Positions 17,060 to 26,441 of a stretch of DNA of 64,000 bases are shown here, piece after piece (position 1 is the first letter of the stretch; every line of letters starts with the position of its first letter). Location of the stretch: contig NC_008709.1 of the NCBI RefSeq assembly GCF_000015285.1, positions 992,001 through 1,056,000 of the forward strand, written 5' to 3'. The DNA comes from Psychromonas ingrahamii 37 (GTDB lineage: Bacteria; Pseudomonadota; Gammaproteobacteria; Enterobacterales; Psychromonadaceae). A model generated the notes under the pieces. It was not told the DNA's origin and searched no databases. It saw only the letters and a list, made by a program, of their open reading frames with translations. A program made the position numbers and the translations under genes.

Positions 17060-17091
17060 TTACTTCTCTTTGAACGGTCAAAGAGAAGTAA
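17060..17091. repeat. 14-bp perfect inverted repeat
   Basis: TTACTTCTCTTTGA and its exact reverse complement are separated by ACGG. It is embedded in CTTTCGCCTTTGACGGCGAC-like sequence, resembling a hairpin repeat seen in intergenic regions of many gammaproteobacteria. It does not end in a T-tract. Confidence 0.8.
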
Positions 17092-17422
17092 GTAAGAGAA
17101 AAGCCGATACAGAGACGGCAGAGCCTGTCCTGCTCATGAACCTAAACTGTCGTTTAATTCGCCTAGCCGTTTTTTATCTTGCGCTGCCCACCCGTTTTTA
17201 ACGCACCAGTCCGGACAGCACATCCCTGTGCAGAGCCGAACTTAGGGGAAACCTCCATGTTCCCCCTTGCTAAAACAGGCGTTCACCACAAGAAAAACGT
17301 ACGGGAATCTTCGTAGCCACATTAGTTTGGCTTATTTATAAAAAGGCTTGGATTAACTTTAATTGTTGGTGGTTTGTCACTTCCTGACAGAACAACTCGG
17401 GAATGACAGGGGCGGTTTCGAC

Positions 17423-17542
17423 TTCGTCATTCTTAAAGTATTCCACTCCGTCATTTTCAAAGTATTCTACTCCGTCATCTTCAAAGTGTTCCACTCCGTT
17501 ATTTTCAAAGTATTCTATTCCGTCATCCTCAAAGTGTTTTGT
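17423..17542. repeat. 24-bp tandem repeat, five units
   Basis: Five successive 24-bp units of the form TCCGTCAT.TTCAAAGTRTTC plus four variable bases. A second site at 17799-17846 has two units of the same repeat within the duplicated block, so copy number varies between the two blocks (5 versus 2). Confidence 0.85.
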
Positions 17543-17798
17543 TGAGGAGTGACAAATTTGTAAGGAACAAATTTGAACGTTGGAATTTATGACAACGACC
17601 TGAAAGGCGTAGGGCAGGATGCTGAAGTCATTTACGACAGTTCAGTCTTAAGCTCTGCGTGTCCTTACTCGATGAGCTATGGCTCTGCATGCTCTTATTG
17701 TGTACTGGTGACTCTGTGTGCCCTTAACCAATGAGTTATGGCTCTGCTAGATCCGGGATTCCCGACAGAACAACTCGGGAACGACGGGTGGTTTCCAC

Positions 17799-17846
17799 TT
17801 TGTCATCCTCAAAGTATTCCATTCCGTCATCCTCAAAGTGTTTTGT
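17799..17846. repeat. 24-bp tandem repeat, two units
   Basis: Same unit as at 17423-17542, followed like it by TGTTGAGGAGTGACAAATTTG and the long shared tail (about 100 bp). Confidence 0.8.
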
Positions 17847-18055
17847 TGAGGAGTGACAAATTTGTCAGGAACAAATTTGAACGTTGGAATTTATGACAAC
17901 GACCTGAAAGGCGTAGGGTAGGACGCCCGAAGTCATTTACGACAGTTCAGTCCCATGAACAGGCTAAGCTCTGCGCGGCTTTACTCGGCGAGTTAGAGTA
18001 CTGCAGACCTTTACTTTTTGCTGGTGGCTATGGCACTGGAAAGGGCACGCAGTTC

Positions 18056-18216
18056 GTAGGGTGTGCTGTGCGCACCGATTTCCTGCTTGCGGTGCATAAA
18101 ATGCACCCTACCGATAGCTATTCAGCCCGAAGCTCTAAGCCTGAAATCTCGACACTCGAAGCTCGAAGCTCGACACTCGAAAGCTCGCAGCTCGCAGCTC
18201 GCAGGGTGCGCTCTTC
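18056..18216. repeat. GTAGGGTG hairpin element plus GCTCGAAG word run
   Basis: GTAGGGTG at 18056 and CACCCTAC at 18104 bound an imperfect hairpin (inner arms TGCGCACC and GGTGCATA). To its right, to about 18216, are repeated words CTCGAAGCTCGAAGCTCGAC and GCTCGCAGCTCGCAG, ending in another GCAGGGTGCGCT half element. Confidence 0.7.
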
Positions 18217-18276
18217 GCCTTTTTTTAATGTTATTTACAGCTTATAATGAACCTTTTGGCTAAGCTTCGAGGTCTT

Positions 18277-19050
18277 ATGTTTATTGATAGTCACTGCCAT
18301 CTGAACTTTGCGTGTTTTGATAGTCAACGCGAAATGTTGCTGCAACAATTACAACAAAATAATATTACTAAACTTATTATTCCGGCGACCCATAGGGCGA
18401 ATTGGGGCGAGATAAGCAGGTTATGTGAAAACCATCCTAATTTGTATTATGCATTAGGGTACCATCCGCATTTTCTTGATTATTTTAAGCTGGGTGATTT
18501 GCAGTATTTACAAACACTGCTTGAAGATAAAAATAGACAGTGTGTTGCACTGGGGGAAATTGGTTTAGATAAATTTATTAAAACCCCGATTGAGGTTCAA
18601 GAGTCTATTTTTACTGAGCAGTTGAAAATAGCACAACAACTTGAATTACCGGTTATTTTACACGTTGTAAAAAAACAGGGCCGGGTGCTGGAAATATTAC
18701 GGCAATTAAACTTTACCCAGGGCGGGGTTTACCATGCTTTTTCAGGCAGTTACGAGCTGGCTTTAGAGTTTATTAAATTAGGCTTTAAAATCGGGGTTGG
18801 CGGCGTGATAACCTATCCAAATTCGGTTACCACAAGAGAAACAATTTCACGATTACCGCTTGAGTCATTAGTCTTAGAAACCGATGCGCCCGGTATGCCT
18901 ATCTACCAACAATATCAGCCTGACAATACACCGCTTAATTTGTTGCATATATTTGAATCTCTGGCGCTCTTGCGGGGTGAATCAAAAAAATGTTTAGCCT
19001 CGCAACTTTATAACAATACTCGTTCATTATTTTCGTTAGACAATGACTAA
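18277..19050 (+). CDS. TatD-family metal-dependent hydrolase (DNase)
   Basis: A TIM-barrel metalloenzyme of the TatD/YjjV group, which act as 3'-5' deoxyribonucleases. From the ATG at 18277 the protein is 257 residues. Metal ligands are visible: DSHCHLN at residues 3-9, GEIGLD near 98, HVVKKQGRVLEIL near 131, HAFSGS near 158 and LETDAPGMP near 206. An in-frame ATG at 18247 would add ten residues, but the family starts with M(F/L)IDSHCH and CGAGG precedes 18277. The gene just downstream of prfC in many relatives is of the YjjV subgroup. Confidence 0.9.
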   Translation: MFIDSHCHLNFACFDSQREMLLQQLQQNNITKLIIPATHRANWGEISRLCENHPNLYYALGYHPHFLDYFKLGDLQYLQTLLEDKNRQCVALGEIGLDKFIKTPIEVQESIFTEQLKIAQQLELPVILHVVKKQGRVLEILRQLNFTQGGVYHAFSGSYELALEFIKLGFKIGVGGVITYPNSVTTRETISRLPLESLVLETDAPGMPIYQQYQPDNTPLNLLHIFESLALLRGESKKCLASQLYNNTRSLFSLDND

Positions 19051-19127
19051 AGCTGAAAATTATCGTAAAATGGGCGCTAATCCCGAGAGTACAAACACAA
19101 ACATTGTGTCAAAAAAGGTAATTTTTA

Positions 19128-19607
19128 ATGGTTCAATATCCAATGACAGCTAATGGTGCTGCTAAATTACGCAGTGAATTAAAGCAGTTAAAAACAGTCA
19201 CTCGTCCTCGTATTGTTAAGGCAATTGCGGAGGCTCGTGAGCACGGCGATTTAAAAGAAAATGCGGAATATCACGCGGCGCGCGAACAACAAGGTTTTTG
19301 TGAAGGACGTATTCAGGATATTGAAGCTAAATTATCCAATGCACGCATTATTGATATCACTAATATAACCAATAATGGCAAGGTTATTTTTGGCGCTACG
19401 GTCACTATTGTGAATGTCGAGACCGATGCAGAAGTGACTTATAAAATTGTTGGTGATGACGAAGCTAATATAAAAATAAATTTGATTTCTGTTAGTTCTC
19501 CGCTTGCTCGTGGTTTGATTGGCAAAACGCTAGATGATGAAATCTCCATCGTCACACCGGGTGGTACTATTGATTATGAAATTATCAGCGTTCAATATAT
19601 TGCCTGA
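19128..19607 (+). CDS. greA: Transcription elongation factor GreA
   Basis: Binds the RNA polymerase secondary channel and stimulates cleavage of backtracked RNA. The 159-residue product has the N-terminal coiled coil with [21 protein letters not shown] near residues 36-56, including the acidic tip (D and E of GDLKENAE), and the C-terminal FKBP-like domain ([35 protein letters not shown]). The Met at residue 6 (19143) is an alternative start, closer to the E. coli N-terminus. It is monocistronic with a terminator behind it. Confidence 0.96.
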   Translation: MVQYPMTANGAAKLRSELKQLKTVTRPRIVKAIAEAREHGDLKENAEYHAAREQQGFCEGRIQDIEAKLSNARIIDITNITNNGKVIFGATVTIVNVETDAEVTYKIVGDDEANIKINLISVSSPLARGLIGKTLDDEISIVTPGGTIDYEIISVQYIA

Positions 19608-19623
19608 TTTTATAAAAAAGCAC

Positions 19624-19656
19624 AAAAAAGCCCATTAAAAATGGGCTTTTTAATAA
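19624..19656. terminator. Bidirectional intrinsic terminator, greA / yhbY
   Basis: AAAAAGCCCAT-taaaa-ATGGGCTTTTT hairpin with A-tract on the left and T-tract on the right lies between the convergent genes, serving both strands. Confidence 0.9.
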
Positions 19657-19668
19657 TGCTTTTGATCA

Positions 19669-19965
19669 TTATTTACGCGGAAGCTCTATTTTTTTATCTT
19701 CACTTGGTCGGAATAAAACCACAATATGGCCGATTTTAGTGATGTTAAGTGCTTCAGTTTCACGCACAATCGCATCAATAATAAGCTGTTTCGTTTCGCG
19801 ATCATCGCTTGAAACTTTAATTTTGATGAGTTCGTGGTGGCTAAGTGCATTTTCTATTTCAGCTAATACGCCTTCCGTTAAGCCATTTTGCCCTAATAGA
19901 ACAACTGGTTTTAAGCTATGGGCAAGGCCTTTTAAGTATTGCTTTTGTTTATTTGATAATTTCAT
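19669..19965 (-). CDS. yhbY: Ribosome assembly RNA-binding protein YhbY (CRM domain)
   Basis: A 98-residue single CRM-domain protein that associates with pre-50S subunits. It shows MKLSNKQKQYLKGLAHSLKP at the start, the GxxG-like loop VLLGQNGLTEGVLAEIENAL near residues 24-43 and HELIKIKV near 47. The start at 19965 is chosen because E. coli YhbY starts the same way; a further upstream in-frame codon at 20001 would add twelve unlikely residues. It is divergent from rlmE, an arrangement conserved in gammaproteobacteria. Confidence 0.95.
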   Translation of the reverse strand: MKLSNKQKQYLKGLAHSLKPVVLLGQNGLTEGVLAEIENALSHHELIKIKVSSDDRETKQLIIDAIVRETEALNITKIGHIVVLFRPSEDKKIELPRK

Positions 19966-20097
19966 GCTTATTTCTTTGATTAAGGGTTGAAAACAAAGCA
20001 TTCTACCCTTAAATATTAACCTTTACTATTTTGATTGTTACTTATACCTGTTTATTGTTTTAAGCACAGGAGATAACTAACGTTAAGGAATAAATTG

Positions 20098-20751
20098 ATG
20101 GCACAAAAAGACCATCCGAACGGACCTAAAAAAAGTGCGTCGGCGAGCTCCAAGCGTTGGATGTATGAGCATGTAAATGATTTTTATGTTAAAGAGGCCA
20201 CTAAAAAGGGATTACGTTCCCGTGCTGTCTTCAAACTGGAAGAAATCAATAAAAAAGACAAATTAATTCGTTCCGGCATGACAGTGGTTGATTTAGGGGC
20301 TGCACCAGGAAGCTGGTCACAGTGGGCTGTCGATACCGTTGGCTTAAAGGGAAAAGTGATTGCCTGTGATATATTGCCCATGGATTCGATTGCAGGCGTT
20401 GATTTTTTGCAGGGGGATTTTCGAGAAGATGCTGTTGTAAATGCTTTGCTGGCCCGCATTGCAGGTCATAAAGTTGATGTGGTTCTCTCTGATATGTCGC
20501 CTAATATGACCGGCACTGTGGGTATTGACCAGCCTAAATCAATGTACCTTGTTGAGCTTGCCTTAGAAATGTGCAAGGAAGTATTAGTTAAAGAGGGCAG
20601 TTTTGTTGTTAAAGTGTTTATGGGGAGTGAATTTGATCTATTTATGAGTGAAGCGCGTAAATGCTTTAAATCGGTAAAAACCCGCAAACCTGACTCATCT
20701 CGTTCAAGATCACGAGAAGTGTATGTTGTTGCAACGGGTTATAAGGGGTAA
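20098..20751 (+). CDS. rlmE: 23S rRNA 2'-O-methyltransferase (U2552)
   Basis: RlmE/FtsJ methylates the ribose of U2552 in the A-loop of 23S rRNA during 50S assembly and is heat-shock related in E. coli. The 217-residue product has the Lys of [11 protein letters not shown] near 40, the SAM motif [15 protein letters not shown] near 62, DILPM (residues near 84), [10 protein letters not shown] near 124 with the catalytic Asp, and VVKVFMG near 165 with the catalytic Lys. ATG at 20098 follows AAGGAA. It is the first gene of the rlmE-ftsH-folP-glmM run. The stop codon lies inside the first unit of a 46-bp tandem repeat. Confidence 0.97.
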   Translation: MAQKDHPNGPKKSASASSKRWMYEHVNDFYVKEATKKGLRSRAVFKLEEINKKDKLIRSGMTVVDLGAAPGSWSQWAVDTVGLKGKVIACDILPMDSIAGVDFLQGDFREDAVVNALLARIAGHKVDVVLSDMSPNMTGTVGIDQPKSMYLVELALEMCKEVLVKEGSFVVKVFMGSEFDLFMSEARKCFKSVKTRKPDSSRSRSREVYVVATGYKG

Positions 20752-20978
20752 CAATGATGACGGCTTGGATCAGTATTTAGCAACAATTATTAAGGCTTGA
20801 ATTATAGGGCCACTGTTATTCTTTATTAACAATGATTGCGGCTTGGTTTCTAGAGTCACTGTCAGTATTTAGTAACAATGATGACGGCTTGGTTTCTAGG
20901 GTCACTGTCAGTATTTAGTAATAATGATGACGGCTTGGTTTGTAGGGCTATTTTCAGTATTTATTAACAATAATTTTG
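20750..20978. repeat. 46-bp tandem repeat between rlmE and ftsH
   Basis: Degenerate units start at 20782, 20828, 20874 and 20920, each 46 bp (core AACAATGATGACGGCTTGG, then TTTCTAGGGTCACTGTCAG and TATTTAGT). A shortened unit at 20750 and the beginning of another at 20966 flank them. Units 20828 and 20874 are nearly identical. The remaining 100 bp before ftsH are AT-rich. Confidence 0.9.
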
Positions 20979-21085
20979 TGTGGTTAGACTCAGTAACAGA
21001 ATGCGCTAAGTATATTACTAGCGACACTTTTTAAACTGTAGTAATCTATTATAATATTTATATTTCTTAACAAGAGGTTTACATC

Positions 21086-23077
21086 TTGAATGATATGGCA
21101 AAAAACCTGATATTGTGGTTAGTCATCGCAGTAGTATTGATGTCTTTATTCCAAGGCTTTGGAAAAGACGATGCAAAACGGTCGAAAATAGACTACACCA
21201 CATTCGTAAAAGAAATTAGCGGAGGACAAGTTCAGCAAGTTCAAATTGATGGCGAAGTGGTCAAAGGGATTAGAAATAATCAAACTCCTTTTGTTACTTA
21301 TATTCCATCACCCGATCTTGATTTATTGAACGATTTAATTAAAAACAATGTAAAGGTTGAAGGTACACCTCCGGAGGAAACAAGCTTTTTAACGTCTATT
21401 TTTGTTTCCTGGTTCCCGATGTTGTTATTAATCGGCGTCTGGGTTTTCTTCATGCGTAATATGCAGGGCGGCGGTAAAGGCGGCGCAATGTCATTTGGTA
21501 AAAGTAAAGCCAAGTTGATGGGCGAAGACCAAATCAAAACAACCTTTGCCGATGTGGCTGGTTGTGATGAAGCCAAAGAAGATGTTAAAGAATTGGTGGA
21601 TTACTTAAAAGATTCAACCAAGTTTCAAAAGTTAGGTGGCCGTATTCCAACGGGTGTATTACTTGTCGGACCTCCCGGCACAGGTAAAACACTGCTTGCA
21701 AAAGCCATTGCTGGTGAAGCTAAAGTACCTTTCTTCTCTATTTCTGGTTCCGATTTTGTGGAAATGTTTGTCGGTGTTGGTGCATCCCGTGTACGTGATA
21801 TGTTTGAGCAAGCTAAAAAATCAGCGCCTTGTATCATCTTTATTGATGAAATTGATGCCGTAGGTCGCCAACGTGGCGCAGGTACAGGCGGCGGTAATGA
21901 TGAGCGTGAGCAGACCTTAAACCAAATGTTAGTTGAGCTGGATGGTTTTGAAGGTAATGAAGGTATTATTGTGGTTGCTGCAACTAACAGACCCGATGTA
22001 CTTGATCCCGCGTTATTAAGACCCGGCCGTTTCGATCGTCAAGTTGTTGTATCTTTACCGGATGTGCGCGGCAGAGAACAGATTTTAAATGTTCATATGC
22101 GGAAAATTCCTCTGTCTGATGATGTTAAAGCCAATGTTTTAGCGCGCGGTACACCGGGGTTTTCTGGTGCGGATCTGGCCAACTTAGTGAATGAAGCAGC
22201 ATTGTTTGCGGCACGCAGTAATAAGCGCACCGTTAATGCAGAAGATTTCGAACAGGCCCGCGATAAGATCTTAATGGGTGCTGAACGTCGCAGTTTAGTG
22301 ATGACGGAAAAAGATAAAGAATCAACCGCTTATCATGAAGCGGGTCATGCGATTGTCGCTAAATTAGTGCCACAGCATCATCCTATTCATAAAGTGACTA
22401 TTATCCCCCGTGGGCGATCATTAGGTGTTACTCAGTTTTTACCCGAGGGTGATCAGATCAGTCAAAATCGTACTGAGCTTGAAAGCAGTATTTCAGTGGC
22501 TTACGGTGGCCGTATCGCTGAAGAGCTTATTTATGGTCTTGATAAAGTCTCAACCGGTGCATCACAGGATATAAAACAAGCTTCTGCTATTGCCCGTGCG
22601 ATGGTGACAGAATGGGGTTTCTCAGAAAAATTGGGGCCTATTTTATTAACGGTGGATTCCAATACGTTACGATCTAATCTTCTTTCTCCTGAAACCGGAA
22701 GAATTATCGATGACGAAGTGAAATTCTTTATTGATAAAAATTACCAGCGGGCTGAAAAAATCTTAACCGACAATATCGACATATTACATGCAATGAAAGA
22801 TGCATTAATGAAATATGAAACGATTGATACCACTCAGGTTGATGATTTGATGGCACGGGTTGTGGTTCGTCCACCGTCGGATTGGACTGAGGAAGATTCT
22901 GTTAAAGCAGAGGCTAGCGATAAACCGTCTGATATTGATTTGAGTAAAAAAGATAAACCGTCTGATATCGATCTCAGTAAAGAAGATAAATCCTCTGAAG
23001 TCGACCTCAGCAAAGACGATACAACCGCTGAAGCAGTTGATAAAAGGTCAGAGGACGAAAAAGATAAAGATAAATAA
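21086..23077 (+). CDS. ftsH: ATP-dependent zinc metalloprotease FtsH
   Basis: Membrane-anchored hexameric AAA+ protease that degrades unassembled membrane proteins, sigma-32 and LpxC. The 663 residues include TM1 near 5-22, a periplasmic domain, TM2 near 104-122 ([15 protein letters not shown]), Walker [13 protein letters not shown] near 194, Walker B IIFIDEID, the second region of homology [19 protein letters not shown] and the zinc motif HEAGH near 417. It starts at TTG (21086) after AAGAGG; ATG at 21095 is an alternative matching E. coli MAKNLILW. Odd: the C-terminal tail has three 12-residue tandem repeats (S(D/E)(I/V)DLSK.D pattern). Confidence 0.97.
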   Translation: MNDMAKNLILWLVIAVVLMSLFQGFGKDDAKRSKIDYTTFVKEISGGQVQQVQIDGEVVKGIRNNQTPFVTYIPSPDLDLLNDLIKNNVKVEGTPPEETSFLTSIFVSWFPMLLLIGVWVFFMRNMQGGGKGGAMSFGKSKAKLMGEDQIKTTFADVAGCDEAKEDVKELVDYLKDSTKFQKLGGRIPTGVLLVGPPGTGKTLLAKAIAGEAKVPFFSISGSDFVEMFVGVGASRVRDMFEQAKKSAPCIIFIDEIDAVGRQRGAGTGGGNDEREQTLNQMLVELDGFEGNEGIIVVAATNRPDVLDPALLRPGRFDRQVVVSLPDVRGREQILNVHMRKIPLSDDVKANVLARGTPGFSGADLANLVNEAALFAARSNKRTVNAEDFEQARDKILMGAERRSLVMTEKDKESTAYHEAGHAIVAKLVPQHHPIHKVTIIPRGRSLGVTQFLPEGDQISQNRTELESSISVAYGGRIAEELIYGLDKVSTGASQDIKQASAIARAMVTEWGFSEKLGPILLTVDSNTLRSNLLSPETGRIIDDEVKFFIDKNYQRAEKILTDNIDILHAMKDALMKYETIDTTQVDDLMARVVVRPPSDWTEEDSVKAEASDKPSDIDLSKKDKPSDIDLSKEDKSSEVDLSKDDTTAEAVDKRSEDEKDKDK

Positions 23078-23109
23078 TAATCAAAGCTGATTTATTTTAT
23101 AAATTATCA

Positions 23110-23141
23110 ATAAAAAACCTAAGCTTGCTTAGGTTTTTTTA
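23110..23141 (+). terminator. Intrinsic terminator after ftsH
   Basis: AACCTAAGC-ttgc... hairpin (AAACCTAAGC pairs with GCTTAGGTTT) followed by seven T. It separates ftsH from folP, so folP-glmM needs read-through or its own promoter. Confidence 0.85.
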
Positions 23142-23168
23142 TTGGTATGATGAGTATAACGGAGCATT

Positions 23169-24002
23169 ATGCAGTTAATAAGCGGCAGTAAAATACTTGA
23201 TTTGAGCGAGCCTAAGGTAATGGGGATTTTAAATGTCACGCCTGATTCTTTCTCCGATGGGGGGCGTTTTTCGAATATCGATAATGCCCTTAAGCAAGCT
23301 CAAAAAATGCTTGAGCAGGGGGCCAGTATTTTGGATATCGGTGGTGAGTCGACTCGCCCGGGGGCAATCGATGTGAGCGAACAGCAGGAGCTGGATCGTG
23401 TTATACCGGTCATTGAACAAATAAATCAAGAGTTTGATTGTTGGATTTCTATTGATACAAGCAAAGCTAATGTGATGCAGGCAGCCGTTAATGCGGGTGC
23501 AGACTTGATTAATGATGTTAGGGCACTACGCGAAGATAATGCGCTGGATGTTGCGGTTAACGCTAATGTGCCAGTGTGTCTGATGCATATGCAGGGTCAG
23601 CCAAGAAGCATGCAAAGCGCCCCTGAATATGAAAATGTCATTGAAGAGGTAAAAACTTTTTTGTTACAACGTGCTGAAATTTGTATTAATGCCGGCATCA
23701 AAAAAGAAAATATTATTTTAGATTTGGGTTTTGGTTTTGGTAAGCAACTCAACGATAATTATGAGTTACTGGCTGCCACGGATCAATTTGTTAAATTAAA
23801 TTATCCTATTTTGACCGGCCTCTCTAGAAAGTCCATGTTTGGGCAATTGCTGAATCGTGATGTAACTCACCGCCTCGCCGGCAGTCTTGCCGGAGCTTTA
23901 ATCGCTCTGCAGCAAGGGTCGCAAATTATTCGTGTGCATGATGTTGCAGAAACCGCCGATGTTATTAAAGTATTACAAACCGTAAACGCTTTTAAAAAAT
24001 AA
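23169..24002 (+). CDS. folP: Dihydropteroate synthase
   Basis: Condenses 6-hydroxymethyl-dihydropterin diphosphate with p-aminobenzoate in folate synthesis; the target of sulfonamides. The 277-residue TIM barrel has VMGILNVTPDSFSDGGRF near 17, DIGGESTRPGA near 56, WISIDTSKANV near 91, DLINDVRA, LDLGFGFGK near 180, LTGLSRKSMFG near 214 and the last motif IIRVHDVAETADV. Normal length. The start ATG follows GGAGC. It precedes glmM by 40 bp, the usual pair in gammaproteobacteria. Confidence 0.97.
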   Translation: MQLISGSKILDLSEPKVMGILNVTPDSFSDGGRFSNIDNALKQAQKMLEQGASILDIGGESTRPGAIDVSEQQELDRVIPVIEQINQEFDCWISIDTSKANVMQAAVNAGADLINDVRALREDNALDVAVNANVPVCLMHMQGQPRSMQSAPEYENVIEEVKTFLLQRAEICINAGIKKENIILDLGFGFGKQLNDNYELLAATDQFVKLNYPILTGLSRKSMFGQLLNRDVTHRLAGSLAGALIALQQGSQIIRVHDVAETADVIKVLQTVNAFKK

Positions 24003-24042
24003 ACTTGTTCAGAAATAAACCCGTTAAGAAAATGAGATAATA

Positions 24043-25374
24043 ATGAAAAAAAAATATTTTGGTACCGATGGCATTCGCGGCAAAGTAGGTGCTTCTTTAA
24101 TTACACCTGAATTTACTTTAAAACTTGGTTGGGCAGCAGGGCGCGTTCTTGCTAAATCGGGTTCAAAAAAAGTGCTAATCGGTAAAGATCCGCGTATTTC
24201 GGGATATATGTTAGAAGCCGCTTTGGAGGCCGGGCTTGCCGCGGCAGGTTTACGTCCGGTATTAATGGGGCCTATGCCTACACCCGCCGTTGCCTATTTA
24301 ACTCAGACTTTTCGTGCGACCGCAGGGATAGTTATCAGTGCCTCGCACAATCCATATTACGATAACGGTATCAAATTCTTTTCCGATCAAGGGACTAAAT
24401 TGTCAGAAGAGATTGAACTGGAAATAGAAGCGGAAATTGATAAAGAATTAAAATGTGTCGATTCAAGCGAGTTAGGTAAAGCATACCGCATTGAAGATGC
24501 TGCGGGGCGATACATTGAGTTTTGTAAAAGTACCTTTCCTTCAAAATATAACTTAAATGGTTTAAAAGTAGTGGTTGATTGCGCTAATGGCGCCACTTAC
24601 CATATTGCACCTCTGGTTATTAGTGAACTGGGTGCTGATGTGATAGCGATGGGGGTTGAACCCGATGGCCTGAATATTAATTTAAACTGTGGTGCAACGA
24701 GCATGCAGGCAATTTCTGAGCGGGTTGTTAAAGAAAATGCAGACTTTGGTATTGCCTTTGATGGTGATGGTGACCGGGTGATGATGGTTGACCATACCGG
24801 TTATGTTTTGGATGGTGATGAGCTGCTGTATATTATTGCGCGTGATAAATTACGCTCTGGTACGTTAAAAGGCGGCGCTGTCGGGACTAAAATGTCTAAC
24901 TTAGGGCTGGAGCAGTCACTGAAAACATTAGGTATCCCCTTTGAGCGTTCTGATGTGGGAGACCGCCATGTAATGGAGCTGATGATTAAAAATAATTGGT
25001 GCATTGGTGCTGAAAATTCAGGCCATATAATATGTTCTGATCATCTCTCAACGGGCGATGGTATTGTGTCTGGATTACAAGTCATTAGTGCCATGCAAAG
25101 TAGTCGTATGAAATTATATGAATTACGCCAGGGTATAAAAAAATACCCGCAGATTTTACTCAATTTAGGTTTTGATAATAAAATCGATCCATTACAGGAT
25201 AATGATGTACTGGCTGAAGCAAAACGTATTGAAACCTTACTTGGTGATAAAGGGCGTGTTTTACTGCGTAAATCCGGTACTGAACCGGTATTTCGTATTA
25301 TGGTTGAAGCGGATGAAAGTGAAAAAGTGGTGCGCGGTTACGCGAAGTCAATTGCCGACAAAGTCAAGGTTTAA
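24043..25374 (+). CDS. glmM: Phosphoglucosamine mutase
   Basis: Converts glucosamine-6-phosphate to glucosamine-1-phosphate on the way to UDP-GlcNAc, feeding peptidoglycan, LPS and the WecA substrate. The 443 residues show the start FGTDGIRG, the phosphoserine loop [17 protein letters not shown] near 97-113, the Mg-binding DGDGDR near 240, GAENSGH near 325 and the phosphate-binding [14 protein letters not shown] near 407. Length is typical (E. coli 445). The ribosome site is weak (GAGATAA). Confidence 0.97.
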   Translation: MKKKYFGTDGIRGKVGASLITPEFTLKLGWAAGRVLAKSGSKKVLIGKDPRISGYMLEAALEAGLAAAGLRPVLMGPMPTPAVAYLTQTFRATAGIVISASHNPYYDNGIKFFSDQGTKLSEEIELEIEAEIDKELKCVDSSELGKAYRIEDAAGRYIEFCKSTFPSKYNLNGLKVVVDCANGATYHIAPLVISELGADVIAMGVEPDGLNINLNCGATSMQAISERVVKENADFGIAFDGDGDRVMMVDHTGYVLDGDELLYIIARDKLRSGTLKGGAVGTKMSNLGLEQSLKTLGIPFERSDVGDRHVMELMIKNNWCIGAENSGHIICSDHLSTGDGIVSGLQVISAMQSSRMKLYELRQGIKKYPQILLNLGFDNKIDPLQDNDVLAEAKRIETLLGDKGRVLLRKSGTEPVFRIMVEADESEKVVRGYAKSIADKVKV

Positions 25375-25570
25375 TAAAGTAAAAAAGTCCAATATCACCT
25401 GCGGAAATTGCGAGGCTTTGTTTGAATTTTAAGCGGTCAAGCGCTGGTCCGTTTAAAATTAGAAAATAGTCTCTTTATTCTCTTGTGATTAGTGACTCTT
25501 TTCGGTAATATTCGACCGCTTCTGCGAACGAGCTCAATGATGTTTTTATAGTGAAATTAGGTATGTTTTT

Positions 25571-25894
25571 ATGTATGAAATACTGTTAGTTGTTTATTTA
25601 ATTGTTGCCATCATCTTAATTGGATTTGTATTGATTCAACAAGGTAAAGGCGCTGGAATGGGAGCTTCATTTGGCTCTGGATCTTCAAATACAGTATTTG
25701 GCGCAAGTGGTGCGGGTAACTTTATGACTCGTACAACGGCTATACTGGCTATTGTTTTTTTTGGTTTAAGCCTGGTATTAGGTAACCTTTCAACGAACAA
25801 AGTGACTGCAGACCAAAAATTCTCAAATCTTGAAGTTGAAAAAGTGATTGATGTCCCTGTTGAAAAAGACACATCGGGTGATATCCCAGAATAA
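25571..25894 (+). CDS. secG: Protein translocase subunit SecG
   Basis: Small inner-membrane partner of SecYE that assists preprotein export. The 107-residue product has two TM helices (MYEILLVVYLIVAIILIGFVL and TTAILAIVFFGLSLVLG) separated by the conserved loop QQGKGAGMGASFGSGSSNTVFGASG. The acidic C-terminal tail is variable in the family. It lies between glmM and tRNA-Leu, the conserved order. Confidence 0.95.
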   Translation: MYEILLVVYLIVAIILIGFVLIQQGKGAGMGASFGSGSSNTVFGASGAGNFMTRTTAILAIVFFGLSLVLGNLSTNKVTADQKFSNLEVEKVIDVPVEKDTSGDIPE

Positions 25895-25901
25895 AAAATA
25901 A

Positions 25902-25986
25902 GCGGATATGGTGGAATTGGTAGACACGTAGCCTTGAGGGGGCTATGACTTAGGTCGTGAGAGTTCAAGTCTCTCTATCCGCACCA
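25902..25986 (+). tRNA. leuU: tRNA-Leu (anticodon GAG)
   Basis: 85 nt including encoded CCA. The acceptor stem GCGGATA/TATCCGC, a D-loop with GGTAGAC, the anticodon arm TAGCC-TTGAGGG-GGCTA giving GAG, a long variable arm and the T-arm with GTTCAAGTC are all visible. It matches the conserved secG-leuU position. The initiator tRNA-Met that follows it in E. coli (metY) is absent. Confidence 0.97.
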
Positions 25987-26117
25987 ATTTAAGTAGGTAA
26001 ACATAGGCAATCTAACATCTCTATAATTTAATGTTTTTATATATCATCAGATACATGGAAACAGCGTAGATTTAAATGTTTGAAAACTTATGCGTCATTA
26101 CTTACAGTGTAAAATGA

Positions 26118-26146
26118 TTGCTTATAAATAACGCTTTCGTTATAAT
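26118..26146 (+). promoter_or_regulatory. Candidate sigma-70 promoter for rimP-nusA operon
   Basis: TTGCTT (26118-26123) and TATAAT (26141-26146) are separated by 17 bp. A second TATAAT at 26164 lacks a good -35. Confidence 0.45.
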
Positions 26147-26305
26147 AAAGCACCTAAATACTGGTATAATAAAATTTAATTAGTGATAAATTTTCTTATA
26201 ACCCGTAGAGATAGGCAATATTTTAGGTAAATCCTAAAATTGCATTACATTCGATATTGTATTTCTAATAACAATATCTTGTTCAATTTATTGAACAAAA
26301 TGAAT

Positions 26306-26336
26306 GAAGCTCCAATTTATTGGGGCTTTTTTGTTA
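26306..26336 (+). terminator. Intrinsic terminator in rimP leader (first)
   Basis: AAGCTCC-aatttatt-GGGGCTT (one G-T pair) followed by six T. Confidence 0.75.
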
Positions 26337-26419
26337 TTTGCGAAGTGGAAATTTAATTTCTTGTATCGCGAAGTGACAACTTATGTTTGTTTTTAATAAA
26401 CATAAGTTGTTAATTAATT

Positions 26420-26441
26420 AGGGCTGTATGCCCTTTTTTTG
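26420..26441 (+). terminator. Intrinsic terminator directly upstream of rimP
   Basis: AGGGC-tgtat-GCCCT followed by seven further T. It lies just before the rimP ribosome site GAAAGGGGAT, so transcripts must pass it to express the operon. Confidence 0.8.

Larger units (their letters stand above)
16818..18276. repeat. Noncoding repeat island between prfC and tatD-like gene
   Basis: About 1.4 kb with no credible gene. In order: a half GTAGGGTG element at 16890; a 14-bp perfect hairpin; unrecognised sequence around 17100-17370; a duplicated block (about 17380-17720 and 17758-18050) starting GACAGAACAACTCGGGAA with internal 24-bp repeats; then a GTAGGGTG hairpin (18056-18111) and GCTCGAAG/GCTCGCAG words to about 18216. 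The separate parts are listed below. Confidence 0.7.

Noticed and set aside
17363-17545. 60-residue open frame with FKVFHSVIFKVF repeats
   Set aside because: It is the translation of the 24-bp tandem repeat; no ribosome site or non-repeat sequence supports a gene.
18247-18276. Longer start for the TatD-family gene
   Set aside because: Adds ten residues before the conserved MFIDSHCH start and has no ribosome site.
26190-26245. Remnant of the metY tRNA gene (ATAACCCG at about 26199)
   Set aside because: Only eight bases fit; no acceptor, D or T arm can be formed.
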